Notes: a model not told the origin generated them from the letters alone. A stretch of 64,000 bases of DNA from Gammaproteobacteria bacterium (GCA_022824305.1 JAJEAD010000089.1:105756-169755), one strand, 5' to 3'. Shown: positions 26,118-36,366, counted from the stretch's first letter. Made by a program: numbers and translations.

Positions 26118-28097
26118 ATGAGCGACGCCGCGCCGCGTTTGCGGGCTCCGGATCTCCGTACCGACGATGCGGTGGTGAGAGTGTTCGCGAGCGAGGGCAC
26201 TCTGGCCGCGAGCATGGATGCCTATCGGCCGAGGGACATCCAGATCGAGATGGCGAGCGCCGTCGCGTCCGCCATCGAGACCCGGGACGTGCTCGTGTGC
26301 GAGGCCGGTACCGGTACCGGGAAGACCCTGGCCTACCTGGTGCCGGCGCTCCTCTCGGGCCGCCGCACCATCGTTTCCACCGGCACCCGCAACCTTCAGG
26401 ATCAGCTCTTCTCCCGCGACCTCCCGCTCGCCCGCGAGGCGGTCGGCGCGAGCGCGCGCTGCGCCCTGCTCAAGGGACGTTCCAACTACCTGTGCCGGGA
26501 GCGACTTGCGCGGAGCACCGCGTTCGGCCGGCACCTCGACCCCGCGCTCGACCTCGACCTCGCGGCAATCGGTGAATGGGCCCGCCATACCGTGGAGGGC
26601 GACATCGCGGAGGTGACGGAGATCCCCGAGAGCGCGCCCGCGTGGCGACACGCGACGTCCACCGCCGACAACTGCCTGGGGCAGGAGTGTCCGTCGTACT
26701 CCTCGTGTCACGTGCTCCGGGCGCGGCGCAAGGCGATCGAGGCCGATGTCCTGGTCGTCAACCACCACCTCTTCTTTGCGGACATGGTGTTGCGCGAGGA
26801 AGGATTCGGCGAGCTGCTGCCGGGCGCCGAGACGGTCGTGCTCGACGAGGCGCATCAGCTCGCGGATACCGCCACCCGCTTCTTCGGGACCACCCACAGC
26901 AGCGCCCAGACCGCGGAGCTGCTGAGAGACTCGCTGCGCGTGCACCGCGACGAGGCGGGCGATCAGCCGGCGCTCTCCGCCCTGGTGGAGGAGTGCGAAG
27001 ACGCGCTGGCGGAGTTTCGCCGGTCTCTGGGCGAGAGCGGGCGCCGCTTCACCTGGAGCGAGGCGCTGTCCTCGTCCGAGGTCGCCCGGGCGGCGCAGCG
27101 CCTCGATGCTGCGCTGCGCTCGCTGTGCGAGGTGCTCGAGCCGATGGCGGAGCGCGGAACGGGACTGCAGAACTGCGCGCAGCGCGCCGCGCTCGCCCGC
27201 TCCCGATTCGATTTCCTTACGCGGGAGGAGGAAGAGCAGGACCCGGTCCGCTGGGTCGAGACCCACCGGTTGGGGTTTACGCTTCACGCGAGCCCCCTCG
27301 ACGTCGCGCCCATGATGGCCGAGCGCGTCTACGCCGCCCCCTGCGCCTGGGTGTTCACTTCGGCGACTCTCGCGGTCGAAGGCAGCCTGTCGCACTTCGC
27401 CGAGCGCATGGGACTGGACGAGCCGCTCGCCCGGGTGTGGGCCAGCCCCTTCGAGTTCCAGAGCCAGGCGCTGTGCTATCTCCCGGCCGGACTCCCCGAG
27501 CCGCGCTCACCGCATTACAGCGCCGCGCTGCTCGAAGAGCTGGTGCCCTTGCTGGATGCGACGCGGGGCCGTGCGTTCGTGCTGTTCACCAGCTATCGGT
27601 CGATGGAGGCGGTATGGCAGGAGCTGCCGGCACGCATCCCGTACCCGGTCCTTCTCCAGGGCAGCGCCCCCCGGCGCGAGCTGCTCGAGCGCTTCCGTCG
27701 CCACGCCGGCGCGGTGCTCCTCGGCACCTACAGCTTCTGGGAAGGGGTGGACGTGAGAGGGGAGGCGCTTTCCTGCGTCGTCATCGACAAGCTTCCCTTC
27801 GCGGCGCCCGACGACCCGGTCCTGCGGGCCAGAATCCGTTTCCTGCGCGACCTCGGACAGGATCCCTTCATGAGCTACCAGCTCCCTCAGGCGGTGCTGG
27901 CGCTCAAGCAGGGTTTCGGACGGCTCATCCGGGATCCGGAGGACCGCGGGGTGGTCGTTCTCTGCGACCCGCGCGTGCTGCAGAAGGGTTACGGGCGGGT
28001 CTTTCTGAACAGCCTTCCGTCCATGCCGACGACACGGGATCGCGGCGACGTGCGGCGCTTCTTCGGGCGGGACGAGGCCGCCGGCGGGCCGGGGTAG
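26118..28097 (+). CDS. yoaA: DinG/YoaA-family ATP-dependent Fe-S DNA helicase
   Basis: This is a superfamily 2 (XPD-like) 5'-3' DNA helicase linked to repair. ATG 26118 gives 659 residues. Motifs: Q-motif region YRPRDIQIEMASAV, Walker A CEAGTGTGKTLAYLVP, four Fe-S Cys (NYLCRERL, DNCLGQECPSYSSCHVL), DEAH box VVLDEAHQLADTA, and C-terminal motifs TYSFWEGVDVRGE and LKQGFGRLIRDPEDRG. Size and layout match YoaA rather than the longer DinG. It is followed 31 bases later by tsaB, the E. coli order yoaA-tsaB. Confidence 0.92.
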   Translation: MSDAAPRLRAPDLRTDDAVVRVFASEGTLAASMDAYRPRDIQIEMASAVASAIETRDVLVCEAGTGTGKTLAYLVPALLSGRRTIVSTGTRNLQDQLFSRDLPLAREAVGASARCALLKGRSNYLCRERLARSTAFGRHLDPALDLDLAAIGEWARHTVEGDIAEVTEIPESAPAWRHATSTADNCLGQECPSYSSCHVLRARRKAIEADVLVVNHHLFFADMVLREEGFGELLPGAETVVLDEAHQLADTATRFFGTTHSSAQTAELLRDSLRVHRDEAGDQPALSALVEECEDALAEFRRSLGESGRRFTWSEALSSSEVARAAQRLDAALRSLCEVLEPMAERGTGLQNCAQRAALARSRFDFLTREEEEQDPVRWVETHRLGFTLHASPLDVAPMMAERVYAAPCAWVFTSATLAVEGSLSHFAERMGLDEPLARVWASPFEFQSQALCYLPAGLPEPRSPHYSAALLEELVPLLDATRGRAFVLFTSYRSMEAVWQELPARIPYPVLLQGSAPRRELLERFRRHAGAVLLGTYSFWEGVDVRGEALSCVVIDKLPFAAPDDPVLRARIRFLRDLGQDPFMSYQLPQAVLALKQGFGRLIRDPEDRGVVVLCDPRVLQKGYGRVFLNSLPSMPTTRDRGDVRRFFGRDEAAGGPG

Positions 28098-28128
28098 AGC
28101 CCGCCTTCCCCCGTCTTCGGCAAGTCCC

Positions 28129-28845
28129 TTGAAGCTGCTCGCGATCGAGACCGCCACCGACGCCTGCTCCTGCGCCCTGGTGCTGGGAGAGGAACGGGAA
28201 CAGCGCTTCGAGGTCGCCCCGCGCCGCCATTCCGGGTTGGTGCTGGGCATGGCCTCGGAGCTCCTCGACCTCGCGGGCGTGCCGCTCTCCGCCCTGGACG
28301 CCATCGCCTTCGGTCGCGGTCCGGGTTCGTTCACGGGGGTGCGCATCGCGACCGCGGTCGCGCAGGGGCTGGGGCTGGCTGCCGACCTTCCCCTGGTGCC
28401 GGTGTCGTCGCTCGCGGCACTCGCCCTCGCGGCGGCGAGGCGCGGAGGCGGCGGCGCGGTGCTCGCGGCCTTCGACGCCCGCATGGACGAGGTCTACTGG
28501 GGAGCCTTCGATACCCGCGACCCCGCGGCGGCGATTCCCGACGGCGAAGAGCGCGTCGTTGCGCCCGCCTGCGTCCCGTTGCCACCGCGCGGGGGCTGGC
28601 TGGGAGCGGGGGAGGGCTGGTCCGTGCACGGGGACGTGCTGCTGGCCCGCCTGAAGGGGCTGGTCGACGCCGTCGATACGAAGGCCCGGCCGGGCGCGAT
28701 GGAGGTGGCGGCGCTCGCCGTGGGCGAGCTTCGGGCCGGCCGCGCCTGCGCGCCCGAGCTTGCGCGCCCGGTCTACCTCCGCGACCGCGTCACCCGGCGG
28801 CCGGAGACGAAGGCGGGCGCGGCGCCTCGTTCGGAGCCTTCATGA
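28129..28845 (+). CDS. tsaB: tRNA threonylcarbamoyladenosine biosynthesis protein TsaB
   Basis: TsaB (YeaZ) is the scaffold partner of TsaD in making t6A37 of ANN-decoding tRNAs. The start is TTG 28129, giving LLAIETATDACSCALVLG, the canonical N-terminus. The ASKHA features RRHSGLVLGMASELLDLAG and FGRGPGSFTGVRIATAVAQG are intact. The 238-residue protein overlaps the next gene by four bases (ATGA), which suggests coupling to the lipoprotein-export genes. Confidence 0.93.
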   Translation: MKLLAIETATDACSCALVLGEEREQRFEVAPRRHSGLVLGMASELLDLAGVPLSALDAIAFGRGPGSFTGVRIATAVAQGLGLAADLPLVPVSSLAALALAAARRGGGGAVLAAFDARMDEVYWGAFDTRDPAAAIPDGEERVVAPACVPLPPRGGWLGAGEGWSVHGDVLLARLKGLVDAVDTKARPGAMEVAALAVGELRAGRACAPELARPVYLRDRVTRRPETKAGAAPRSEPS

Positions 28846-30089
28846 AGCGTTCGCTCTCGACCTTCATCGGATTGCGCTACGTGCGGGCGAAGCGGCGCAA
28901 CCACTTCATCTCCTTCATCACGTTCATCTCGATGCTGGGCTTCGCGCTGGGCGTCGCCGCCCTCATCACGGTGCTCTCGGTGATGAACGGCTTCGAGCGG
29001 GAGCTGCGCGCGCAGATTCTCGGCATGGCCTCCCACGCGACCATCCGCCCGCTGGGCGGCGCGCTGACCGACTGGGCTCCGCTCGCCGCGTCGGCGGCCG
29101 GGCATGCCGGGGTGCTCGGAGTGGCGCCCTACGTGCAGGGAGAGGCGATGCTGAGCCACGGGGGAGCGGTGCGCGGCGTCGCGGTAAGGGGAGTCCTGCC
29201 TTCACGCGAGGAACAGGTGTCGGAGATCGGCCGTTACCTCGTCGAAGGCAGCCTGGACGACCTGAAGGACGGCGCGTACGCGGTGCTGCTCGGCCGGGGA
29301 CTGGCCCGCGCGCTCGGCGCCTCGGTGGGCTCCCGGATCACGGTCATCGCCCCGCAGACCACCGTTTCGCCGGCCGGAATCGTGCCCCGGATGCGGCGCT
29401 TCACCGTGGCGGGGATCTTCGAGGTCAACCACTACCAGTACGACACCGGCATCGCGGTCATCCACCTGTCCGATGCGGCTCGCCTCTTTCGCCTCGACCC
29501 CGGGGTCACCGGCCTGCGCATCAAGGTGGACGACATCTCCCGGGCGCCTCGAATCAGCCGCGAGATCGCGAGCGCGCTCGAGGGGGCGTTCTGGGTCAGC
29601 GACTGGACACGCCACCACCGGAACTTCTTCCGGGCGCTACAGACCGAGCGGATGGTCATGTTCGTGATCCTGTCGCTGATCGTGGCGGTGGCCGCGTTCA
29701 ACATCGTCTCCACGCTCATCATGGTGGTCACCGACAAGCAGTCGGACATCGCCATTCTCCGCACCCTCGGGGCTACGCCGCGCACCGTGATGCGGATATT
29801 CGTCGTCCAGGGATCGGTGATCGGCGTGATCGGAACGCTCGTGGGGGTGTTGGGCGGCATCGCTCTCGCCGTCAACGTCGAGACCCTCGTGCCCGCGATC
29901 GAGCGTTTCTTCGAAACGAAGTTCCTCTCCGAGGAGATCTACTACATCGCCGAAGTGCCCTCCGAGCTTCGCCGCGAGAACGTGGTGGTGATCGCGCTCG
30001 TGGCCTGCGTGATGAGCGTGCTGGCGACGTTGTACCCGGCGTGGCGGGCCTCACGGGTTCAGCCCGCGGAGGCGCTGCGGCATGAGTGA
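28842..30089 (+). CDS. Lipoprotein-releasing ABC transporter permease (LolC/LolE family)
   Basis: This is the inner-membrane permease that extracts outer-membrane lipoproteins and passes them to LolA. The opening [20 protein letters not shown] is typical, followed by TM1, a large periplasmic domain with [20 protein letters not shown], and three C-terminal membrane helices with [20 protein letters not shown]. Length is 415 residues. Only one permease accompanies lolD, so the transporter is probably a LolDF-type homodimer rather than the E. coli LolCDE heterodimer. Its 3' end overlaps lolD by 8 bases. Confidence 0.93.
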   Translation: MKRSLSTFIGLRYVRAKRRNHFISFITFISMLGFALGVAALITVLSVMNGFERELRAQILGMASHATIRPLGGALTDWAPLAASAAGHAGVLGVAPYVQGEAMLSHGGAVRGVAVRGVLPSREEQVSEIGRYLVEGSLDDLKDGAYAVLLGRGLARALGASVGSRITVIAPQTTVSPAGIVPRMRRFTVAGIFEVNHYQYDTGIAVIHLSDAARLFRLDPGVTGLRIKVDDISRAPRISREIASALEGAFWVSDWTRHHRNFFRALQTERMVMFVILSLIVAVAAFNIVSTLIMVVTDKQSDIAILRTLGATPRTVMRIFVVQGSVIGVIGTLVGVLGGIALAVNVETLVPAIERFFETKFLSEEIYYIAEVPSELRRENVVVIALVACVMSVLATLYPAWRASRVQPAEALRHE

Positions 30090-30765
30090 TCGAGGCGCCA
30101 TCGCCTGCCGCGACCTCGGTCGCACCTTCCGCGAGGGCGGTCTGTCGGTGAAGGTGCTGGAGGCGGTGAACCTCGCGGTGGCGAATGGAGAGCGCCTCGC
30201 GATCGTGGGGGTGTCCGGCTCGGGAAAGAGCACCCTGCTGCACCTGCTCGGAGGGCTCGATACGCCGACCCGGGGCGAGGTGTGGGTCGGTGGACGGCGA
30301 ATCTCGGAGCTCGGCGAAGCCGAGCGCTCCCGCCTGCGCAACGAGGCGCTGGGCTTCGTCTACCAGTTTCACCACCTCCTCCCGGAGTTCAGTGCGCTCG
30401 AGAACGTGGCGATGCCGCTGCTCATCCGGGGAGTGCCGACGGGCGACGCGGAGGCGGCGGCGACCGAGATGCTGTCCCGGGTCGGCCTCGCTGCGCGCCT
30501 CCCGCACAAGCCCTCGGAGCTGTCGGGAGGAGAGCGGCAGCGCGCCGCCATCGCCCGGGCGCTGGTCACCAGGCCACGCTGTGTCCTCGCCGACGAGCCG
30601 ACCGGCAACCTGGACCGCCACAGCGCGGAGCAGGTGCTCGGCCTCATGCTCGAGCTCAACCGCGCAAGCGGCGCCAGCCTGGTCGTGGTCACCCACGACT
30701 CGGGGGTCGCGGCGTCGATGGACCGTGTTGTCACCCTGGAGGACGGATCGATCAGGGAGGGTTGA
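30082..30765 (+). CDS. lolD: Lipoprotein-releasing ABC transporter ATP-binding protein LolD
   Basis: LolD energises lipoprotein release from the inner membrane. The 227 residues contain Walker [18 protein letters not shown], the LolD hallmark region [19 protein letters not shown], signature [16 protein letters not shown] and Walker [12 protein letters not shown]. The start overlaps the permease gene. comEC follows after 49 bases. Confidence 0.97.
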   Translation: MSDRGAIACRDLGRTFREGGLSVKVLEAVNLAVANGERLAIVGVSGSGKSTLLHLLGGLDTPTRGEVWVGGRRISELGEAERSRLRNEALGFVYQFHHLLPEFSALENVAMPLLIRGVPTGDAEAAATEMLSRVGLAARLPHKPSELSGGERQRAAIARALVTRPRCVLADEPTGNLDRHSAEQVLGLMLELNRASGASLVVVTHDSGVAASMDRVVTLEDGSIREG

Positions 30766-30814
30766 ATTCTAGTCGGTCCGGGTCACCGGCGATTCCCAGG
30801 GAAGGGAGAACTCC

Positions 30815-33121
30815 ATGCACATCGGGACGTTGTGCTTCCTCGGCGGCGTCTTCGCGTTTCAGCACTGTTCCGGCCTGCCGGACCCGGGCTACCTCGCGCT
30901 GCTTCCGGCGGCGCTGCTCGCGTGGATGCGCGCCGGCAGGGCGGGCTGGGCCGGCGCCGTCGCGGCCGGGTTTCTCTACGCGCTCCTTCGAGCCCACGTC
31001 CTGGCTCCGGATCCGCTGCCCTCGGCCTGGGAGTCGAAGGACCTGGAGGTCGAAGGCAAGATCGTCGGGTTGCCGCAAGCGAGCGCGAAGCGGACGAGGT
31101 TCGAGTTCGACATCCATCGCATCGAGCGGAGCCCGGAGGGCGGGACGTCCGTCGATCTTCCGTGGCGGGTGCGCCTCAACTGGTACTACGACGCGCCGTC
31201 GCTGCGCGCCGGAGAAGGGTGGCGCCTCAAGGTCCGTCTCAAGCGACCGCGCGGATTCGCCAATCCGGGCGGCTTCGACTACGAGGGCTGGCTCTTTCGC
31301 CGGGGCATCACCGCGACCGGTTACGTCCGTTCCGGCGACAACCGGCTCCTGTCGCCGGGCACGGGGAACCTGGCCCGCGTCCGCCAGGCCCTCTCCGAGC
31401 GCATCGACGCGGCGCTCGGCCCTGCTCCCCTGCGGCCGCTGGTCAAGGCGCTCGCGCTCGGGAGCCGCGAGGAGATGTCGAAGGCCCAGTGGGATGTGCT
31501 GCGCAAGACCGGCACCGCGCACCTGATGGCGATCTCCGGCCTCCACGTGGGGCTCGTGTCCGGTCTCGCTTTTGGCCTCTTCGCCTTCGCGTGGCGCATG
31601 GCCGGCACGAGCGTGCTGCGGGTGGACGCGAGGCGCGTCGGCGCGATGTCGGCGATCGCCGCCGCTCTCGCCTACGCGGCGCTCGCCGGTTTCTCGATCC
31701 CGACGCAACGGGCCGCGGTGATGGTGGTCTGCCTGATGTGCGCCATGCTATGCCGGCGGCCGGTCGCGCTCTCCGTGCTGCTCGGCCGGGCCTTGATCGC
31801 GGTGCTGCTTCTCGATCCCTTCGCGGTGAACGAGACGGGGTTCTGGCTCTCCTTCTCCGCGGTCGCCTTCATCCTCTACGGCGTCTCGGGCCGCCTCGCC
31901 CTGCGGCGCTCTACCGGGCGCGCGCTCTGGTGGCGATTCGGCCGGATTCAGTGCCTGCTCGGGCTCGCGCTGCTGCCGCTCGGGTTCTGGTTCTTCGGCG
32001 AGTTTCCCGTCTCCGCGCCGCTGGCCAACGCATTCGCGGTGCCCTGGGTCTCCGCCCTGGTCGTGCCTCCGGTGCTGGCGGGGACACTCGTCTGTGCCTT
32101 TGCGCCCGATCTGGGCGCGCCCTTTCTGGAAGTGGGGCACGGGGCGCTGTCCTGGCTCTGGACCGCGCTCGAGTGGCTCGCGCTTCACATCCCCGTGCTG
32201 CCGGCCGGCCCGGCCGGGCCTCACTGGCAGATGCTGGCGGCGGTGACGGGCGCCCTCCTGCTCTTTGCTCCCCGGGGCGTGCCGGCACGCTGGCTCGGAG
32301 GGCTGTGGATCGCGCCGCTGCTCTTCGCGCCCCCGCCGCCGGTGCCCGAGGGCGTGCTTCGCGTCACCGTGCTCGACGTCGGGCAGGGGCTCTCGGTGGT
32401 GTTGCGCACCCGGGACCACACCCTCGTCTATGACACCGGGCCGCGTTTCAGCGAGCAATTCGACACCGGGGCCGCGGTGGTCGTGCCCTACCTGCGCCAC
32501 GTCGGCAAACGCGAGATCGACATGCTGGTGCTGAGCCACCGCCACCAGGACCACCTGGGGGGCGCCGAGAGCGTGGTGCGGCTCGTGAGCGTCGGGCAGG
32601 TCCTGACGAACGCGCCGTCGTGGGCGGGGCGGGCGGCGCCCTGCCGGGCCGGCCGGGAGTGGCAGTGGAACGGCGCCCGCTTCGCGGTGCTGCATCCGCC
32701 CGCGGATCGGCACGATGCCGGAAACGAGGATTCCTGCGTGATTCGGGCGACGATGGGCAGGACATCGGTGCTTCTCACCGGAGACATCGGGGAGCCGAGC
32801 GAGCGCGAGCTGCACGATCGGTGGGCTCTGCAATCCGACGTGCTGCTGGTGCCTCACCACGGCAGCGGAACCTCTTCGAGCCCGGATTTCCTCGACGCCG
32901 TGGAGCCTCGTCTCGCCGTGGTGAGCTACGGCTATCGGAACCGCTTCGGTCTGCCCGACCCCGATGTCGTCGCCCGCTATCGCGCGAGAGGGATCCCCGT
33001 GCTGGCTACCGCGCGCGAAGGCGCCGTCGAGATCGACCTGCACGCCGACGGCACTCTCGGTACCCCGCGGCGCTTCCGTCCGGAAGGGCGGCGCTACTGG
33101 CACGGGTGGGCCGGAGACTAG
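30815..33121 (+). CDS. comEC: ComEC/Rec2-family DNA internalization protein
   Basis: ComEC forms the inner-membrane channel for single-stranded DNA in natural transformation. The 768-residue protein has N-terminal membrane helices, an OB-like DUF4131 region (about 60-200), the competence domain beginning GTAHLMAISGLHVGLVSG, many helices, and a C-terminal metallo-beta-lactamase domain from VTVLDVGQGLSVVLR with LVLSHRHQDHLGG and LLVPHHGSGTSSSPDFL. All three usual domains are present, so the gene looks functional. ATG 30815 has GGGAG upstream. Placement between lolD and exbBD is the common gammaproteobacterial order. Confidence 0.95.
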   Translation: MHIGTLCFLGGVFAFQHCSGLPDPGYLALLPAALLAWMRAGRAGWAGAVAAGFLYALLRAHVLAPDPLPSAWESKDLEVEGKIVGLPQASAKRTRFEFDIHRIERSPEGGTSVDLPWRVRLNWYYDAPSLRAGEGWRLKVRLKRPRGFANPGGFDYEGWLFRRGITATGYVRSGDNRLLSPGTGNLARVRQALSERIDAALGPAPLRPLVKALALGSREEMSKAQWDVLRKTGTAHLMAISGLHVGLVSGLAFGLFAFAWRMAGTSVLRVDARRVGAMSAIAAALAYAALAGFSIPTQRAAVMVVCLMCAMLCRRPVALSVLLGRALIAVLLLDPFAVNETGFWLSFSAVAFILYGVSGRLALRRSTGRALWWRFGRIQCLLGLALLPLGFWFFGEFPVSAPLANAFAVPWVSALVVPPVLAGTLVCAFAPDLGAPFLEVGHGALSWLWTALEWLALHIPVLPAGPAGPHWQMLAAVTGALLLFAPRGVPARWLGGLWIAPLLFAPPPPVPEGVLRVTVLDVGQGLSVVLRTRDHTLVYDTGPRFSEQFDTGAAVVVPYLRHVGKREIDMLVLSHRHQDHLGGAESVVRLVSVGQVLTNAPSWAGRAAPCRAGREWQWNGARFAVLHPPADRHDAGNEDSCVIRATMGRTSVLLTGDIGEPSERELHDRWALQSDVLLVPHHGSGTSSSPDFLDAVEPRLAVVSYGYRNRFGLPDPDVVARYRARGIPVLATAREGAVEIDLHADGTLGTPRRFRPEGRRYWHGWAGD

Positions 33122-33275
33122 GCGGTGCCGCTCCCGCCGCACCGCGCAATCGACGGGGCAGGGATCCGGTCGCTCCTGTCGTGCGATAACATCATTCCTT
33201 TCTGATTGGGGCCGACTCTGCCGTGCCGGCGAGGGCACGGTCGGGCGTGCCGTTCTTCCGACTTCGGGGTCTGCC

Positions 33276-33896
33276 ATGCTGGAGCTGGTGAAAGCGGGTG
33301 GCTGGCTGATGGTGCCCATCCTGCTCTGCTCGGTAATCGCGATGGCGATCGTCGTGGAGCGCTTCTGGGCATTGCGCCGGGACCGCATCGCGCCGGAGAA
33401 CCTGGTCGCCCAGGTGAGGCAGTGGGCCCGCAGCGGTGAGCTGAGCGAGGAACGCCTTCGGGCGATGAGCCGGAGGTCCTCGCTGGGGCGCGTGCTCGCC
33501 GCGGGACTGAGCGCCCGCGACCGCAGCCGGGAGGTCATGAAGGAGAGCATCGAGAACATCGGCCGGCACGTCGTCCACGACCTGGAACGCTACCTCAACG
33601 CTCTCGGCACCATTGCCGCCATCACTCCTCTGCTCGGGCTGCTGGGGACCGTCATCGGCATGATCAAGGTCTTCGCGGTCATTACCTCGCAGGGGGTCGG
33701 CGATCCCGGCGTGCTCGCGAGCGGTATCTCGGAGGCGCTTCTCACCACCGCGGCGGGACTCACGGTGGCCATCCCCGCCCTGATGTTCCATCGCTACTTT
33801 CGCGGACGGATCGATGGGCTCGTGGTTACCATGGAGGCGGAGGCGCTGAAGATGGTCGAGGCGCTGCATGCCCTCCCTCCGGACCAGAGCCGATGA
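33276..33896 (+). CDS. exbB: MotA/TolQ/ExbB proton channel family protein
   Basis: This is the proton-channel subunit of an ExbB-ExbD (or TolQ-TolR) energy-transducing pair in the inner membrane. ATG 33276 gives 206 residues starting MLELVKAGGWLMVPILLCS. Three membrane segments are visible, with the conserved LGTIAAITPLLGLLGTVIGM and ISEALLTTAAGLTVAIPALM core. The frame is open upstream into comEC but without family sequence. It overlaps exbD by four bases. Its position between comEC and lpxK is typical; whether it serves TonB transport or Tol-Pal cannot be told here. Confidence 0.92.
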   Translation: MLELVKAGGWLMVPILLCSVIAMAIVVERFWALRRDRIAPENLVAQVRQWARSGELSEERLRAMSRRSSLGRVLAAGLSARDRSREVMKESIENIGRHVVHDLERYLNALGTIAAITPLLGLLGTVIGMIKVFAVITSQGVGDPGVLASGISEALLTTAAGLTVAIPALMFHRYFRGRIDGLVVTMEAEALKMVEALHALPPDQSR

Positions 33897-34309
33897 AACT
33901 GGGACGAAGCGAGCGCGAAGATGTGCAGATCACCCTTACGCCGCTCATCGACGTAGTCTTTCTGCTGCTCATCTTCTTCATGGTTTCGACGACATTCGAG
34001 AGAGGGGCCGAGATCGCCATCGAGCTGCCCGAAGCGGATGCGAAGGCGTCGAACCCCGAGGCCGAGGCGATCGAAGTCTGGATAGACGCCGTCGGGCGCT
34101 TCTTCATCGAGGGAAGGAGGATTCCCGCCACCGGGGCAGGAGATCTGGGCAGCGCGCTCGAGGCGCTCGCGCCCGCCGGTCCCCGTCCGGCCCTGGTCAT
34201 CAACGCTGACGCGGCAACGCCCTACCAGGCGGTGATCACGGCCATGGATGCGGCGAGCCGGGCCGGGTTCGTCAATCTCTCCCTTCCGGTACGGACTCCT
34301 TCGGAATAG
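33893..34309 (+). CDS. exbD: ExbD/TolR-family biopolymer transport protein
   Basis: This is the partner of the ExbB-like channel, with one N-terminal membrane helix and a periplasmic domain. The proton-relay Asp lies in ITLTPLIDVVFLLLIFFMV, the family signature. Length is 138 residues. It starts in the ATGA overlap with exbB. Many relatives have msbA between exbD and lpxK; here only 95 non-coding bases separate them. Confidence 0.93.
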   Translation: MKLGRSEREDVQITLTPLIDVVFLLLIFFMVSTTFERGAEIAIELPEADAKASNPEAEAIEVWIDAVGRFFIEGRRIPATGAGDLGSALEALAPAGPRPALVINADAATPYQAVITAMDAASRAGFVNLSLPVRTPSE

Positions 34310-34404
34310 GCGCCGGATGTCTCTTCGGTCGAGGCTTCATGTTCCACGCCCGAGCTTCGGCGGGCTCTGATTCGGGCGATCCGTCGCGAGAACTCCCGTA
34401 AGCG

Positions 34405-35463
34405 ATGCGCGCAAGGAAATCACGACGCTCTTCCCGCCCCGCCCGGGAATCTTCGTCGGGCGTGGGTTCCGAATTGAATGCCCTGCTCGAAGCGATCTGG
34501 TATGGCCGTCACCCCCTCGGTTTCGTGCTGGCGCCGCTGGGGTGGCTGTACCGTCTCGCGGCAGGCCTTCGCCGGCTCGCCTTCAGACTTCAGCTTCGGC
34601 AGATCAGGCGGGTGGAGGCCACGGTGATCGTGGTAGGCAACATCTCGGTTGGCGGCACCGGCAAGACGCCACTCGTGATCTGGCTCTCCCGGTACCTCGC
34701 ACGGGATTTCCGCCCGGGAGTGGTCTGCCGCGGCTACGGCGGCCGGTCCCGGACCTGGCCCCAGAAGGTCCGTGCGGACAGCGATCCCGCGACGGTGGGG
34801 GATGAGGCGGTGCTGCTTGCGACACGCTGCGGGTGTCCGGTGGCGGCGGGCCCGGATCGGGCGGCGTCCGCGAGGGCGCTGATCGAGCACGAGGAGTGCA
34901 ACCTGATCCTGAGCGACGATGGTCTGCAGCACCTGTCGCTGGCGCGCGACATCGAGATCGCGGTGGTGGACGGCGACCGAAGGCACGGCAACGGACGCTG
35001 TCTTCCCGCGGGTCCCCTCCGCGAGCCCCCCTCGCGGCTGAAGAGCGTGGATATCGTGGTCGCCAACGGTGAGGCGGCGCGGGGTGAGTTCCGGATGCGG
35101 GTGAGTCCCTGGAAGGCGATCAACCTGCAGGGACACGAAGCGCCGCGCGAGTTGAGCGCCTTTGCCGGCACGCCGGTTCATGCGCTCTGCGCGATCGGCA
35201 ACCCCGCCCGATTCCTCGACATGCTGCGTGCCGCCCGGCTGGAGATCGTGCCGCATGTCTTTCCCGACCACTACGTGTTCTCGCGGGACGACATCGCTTT
35301 CGGGGATGGTCTTCCGGTCCTGATGACGGAGAAGGACGCGGTGAAGTGCCGTCAAATCGCGGGCGAGGAGCACTGGTACGTCCCGGTGCGCGCGGAGCTC
35401 GACGAGTCCTTTGCGCTTCGCCTGGGGATGCTGCTCGGTGGTTCCGCCGATCACTCGGAATGA
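34405..35463 (+). CDS. lpxK: Tetraacyldisaccharide 4'-kinase LpxK
   Basis: LpxK phosphorylates the 4' position of the lipid A disaccharide. The P-loop is VVGNISVGGTGKTPLVIWL, followed by VCRGYGGRSRTWPQKV, VGDEAVLLA and ILSDDGLQHLSLARDIEIAVVD, all family hallmarks. The 352-residue frame starts at ATG 34405 with a basic, Ser/Arg-rich N-terminus about 25 residues longer than usual, so an internal start is possible. It overlaps kdsB by four bases, a conserved pairing. Confidence 0.96.
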   Translation: MRARKSRRSSRPARESSSGVGSELNALLEAIWYGRHPLGFVLAPLGWLYRLAAGLRRLAFRLQLRQIRRVEATVIVVGNISVGGTGKTPLVIWLSRYLARDFRPGVVCRGYGGRSRTWPQKVRADSDPATVGDEAVLLATRCGCPVAAGPDRAASARALIEHEECNLILSDDGLQHLSLARDIEIAVVDGDRRHGNGRCLPAGPLREPPSRLKSVDIVVANGEAARGEFRMRVSPWKAINLQGHEAPRELSAFAGTPVHALCAIGNPARFLDMLRAARLEIVPHVFPDHYVFSRDDIAFGDGLPVLMTEKDAVKCRQIAGEEHWYVPVRAELDESFALRLGMLLGGSADHSE

Positions 35464-36257
35464 GCGCCGCGGCCACGGTGGTGATTCCGGCGCGCTTCGC
35501 CTCGACGCGCCTGCCGGGCAAGGTGCTCATGTCGATCGCGGGGCGCCCGATGATTCAGCACGTATGGGAGCGCGCGGCGAGCAGCGGGGCGGGGGAGGTG
35601 GTGATCGCGACTGACGACGAGCGCGTGGCCGAGGTCGCGCGCGGCTTCGGCGCCTTCGTCGTCATGACCGCGGCCCGGCACCGCTCGGGCACCGAGCGCG
35701 TGGCGGAGGCCGTCGAGCGACTCGCGCTCGGCAACGATGACGTGGTGGTGAACGTCCAGGGCGACGAGCCCCTGATTCCGGCATCCCTGATATCCCAGGT
35801 CGCCGAAGACCTCGTGGCCCATCCCCGCGCGCAGGTGGCCACTCTTCTCGAGCCGATGGCCCGGGAGGCCGAGGTCTTCGACTCCGCGAACGTGAAGGTG
35901 GTCACGGATCGCGAGGGCTACGCGCTCTACTTCAGTCGCGCGCCCATCCCCTGGCACCGCGGGCACTTCGAGTCCGGAGCGCTGCCCCCCGGGTCCGCGG
36001 TCAGCCGGCACATCGGCCTGTATGCCTACCGGGTGGGCTACCTGCGCACCTACGTCGGCCAGGACGCGCCGGAAATCGAGGCGCTCGAGGCGCTGGAGCA
36101 ACTGCGCGCGCTCTACCACGGTGCCCGAATCCACGTGACGAGGGCTCAGGGCAGCCCCGGCCCGAGCGTGGACACCGCCGGAGACCTGGCGCGGGTGAGG
36201 GCGCTGGTCGGCGGGGAAGGCGAATCGGCCGCGCGGCGGGGAGGAGCGCTGCGGTGA
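35460..36257 (+). CDS. kdsB: 3-deoxy-manno-octulosonate cytidylyltransferase (CMP-Kdo synthetase)
   Basis: KdsB activates Kdo for attachment to lipid A. ATG 35460 overlaps the lpxK stop (ATGA) and gives 265 residues: VVIPARFASTRLPGKVL, ATDDERVAEVARGFG, HRSGTERVAEA, VNVQGDEPLIP, YFSRAPIPWHR and HIGLYAYRVGYL, all characteristic. The last 20 or so residues are a low-complexity Gly/Arg tail beyond the normal end. Confidence 0.97.
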   Translation: MSAAATVVIPARFASTRLPGKVLMSIAGRPMIQHVWERAASSGAGEVVIATDDERVAEVARGFGAFVVMTAARHRSGTERVAEAVERLALGNDDVVVNVQGDEPLIPASLISQVAEDLVAHPRAQVATLLEPMAREAEVFDSANVKVVTDREGYALYFSRAPIPWHRGHFESGALPPGSAVSRHIGLYAYRVGYLRTYVGQDAPEIEALEALEQLRALYHGARIHVTRAQGSPGPSVDTAGDLARVRALVGGEGESAARRGGALR

Positions 36258-36366
36258 GGGACGGCCGGCCGGAGGGCGCGGAGCTGAAGCCCGACTCCTC
36301 CCGGGTCGGGCTTCCCGCGCGACGCCGGGGCCGGTGCGCGCGCCGTCGCCGCGGCGGGCTTTGCCG

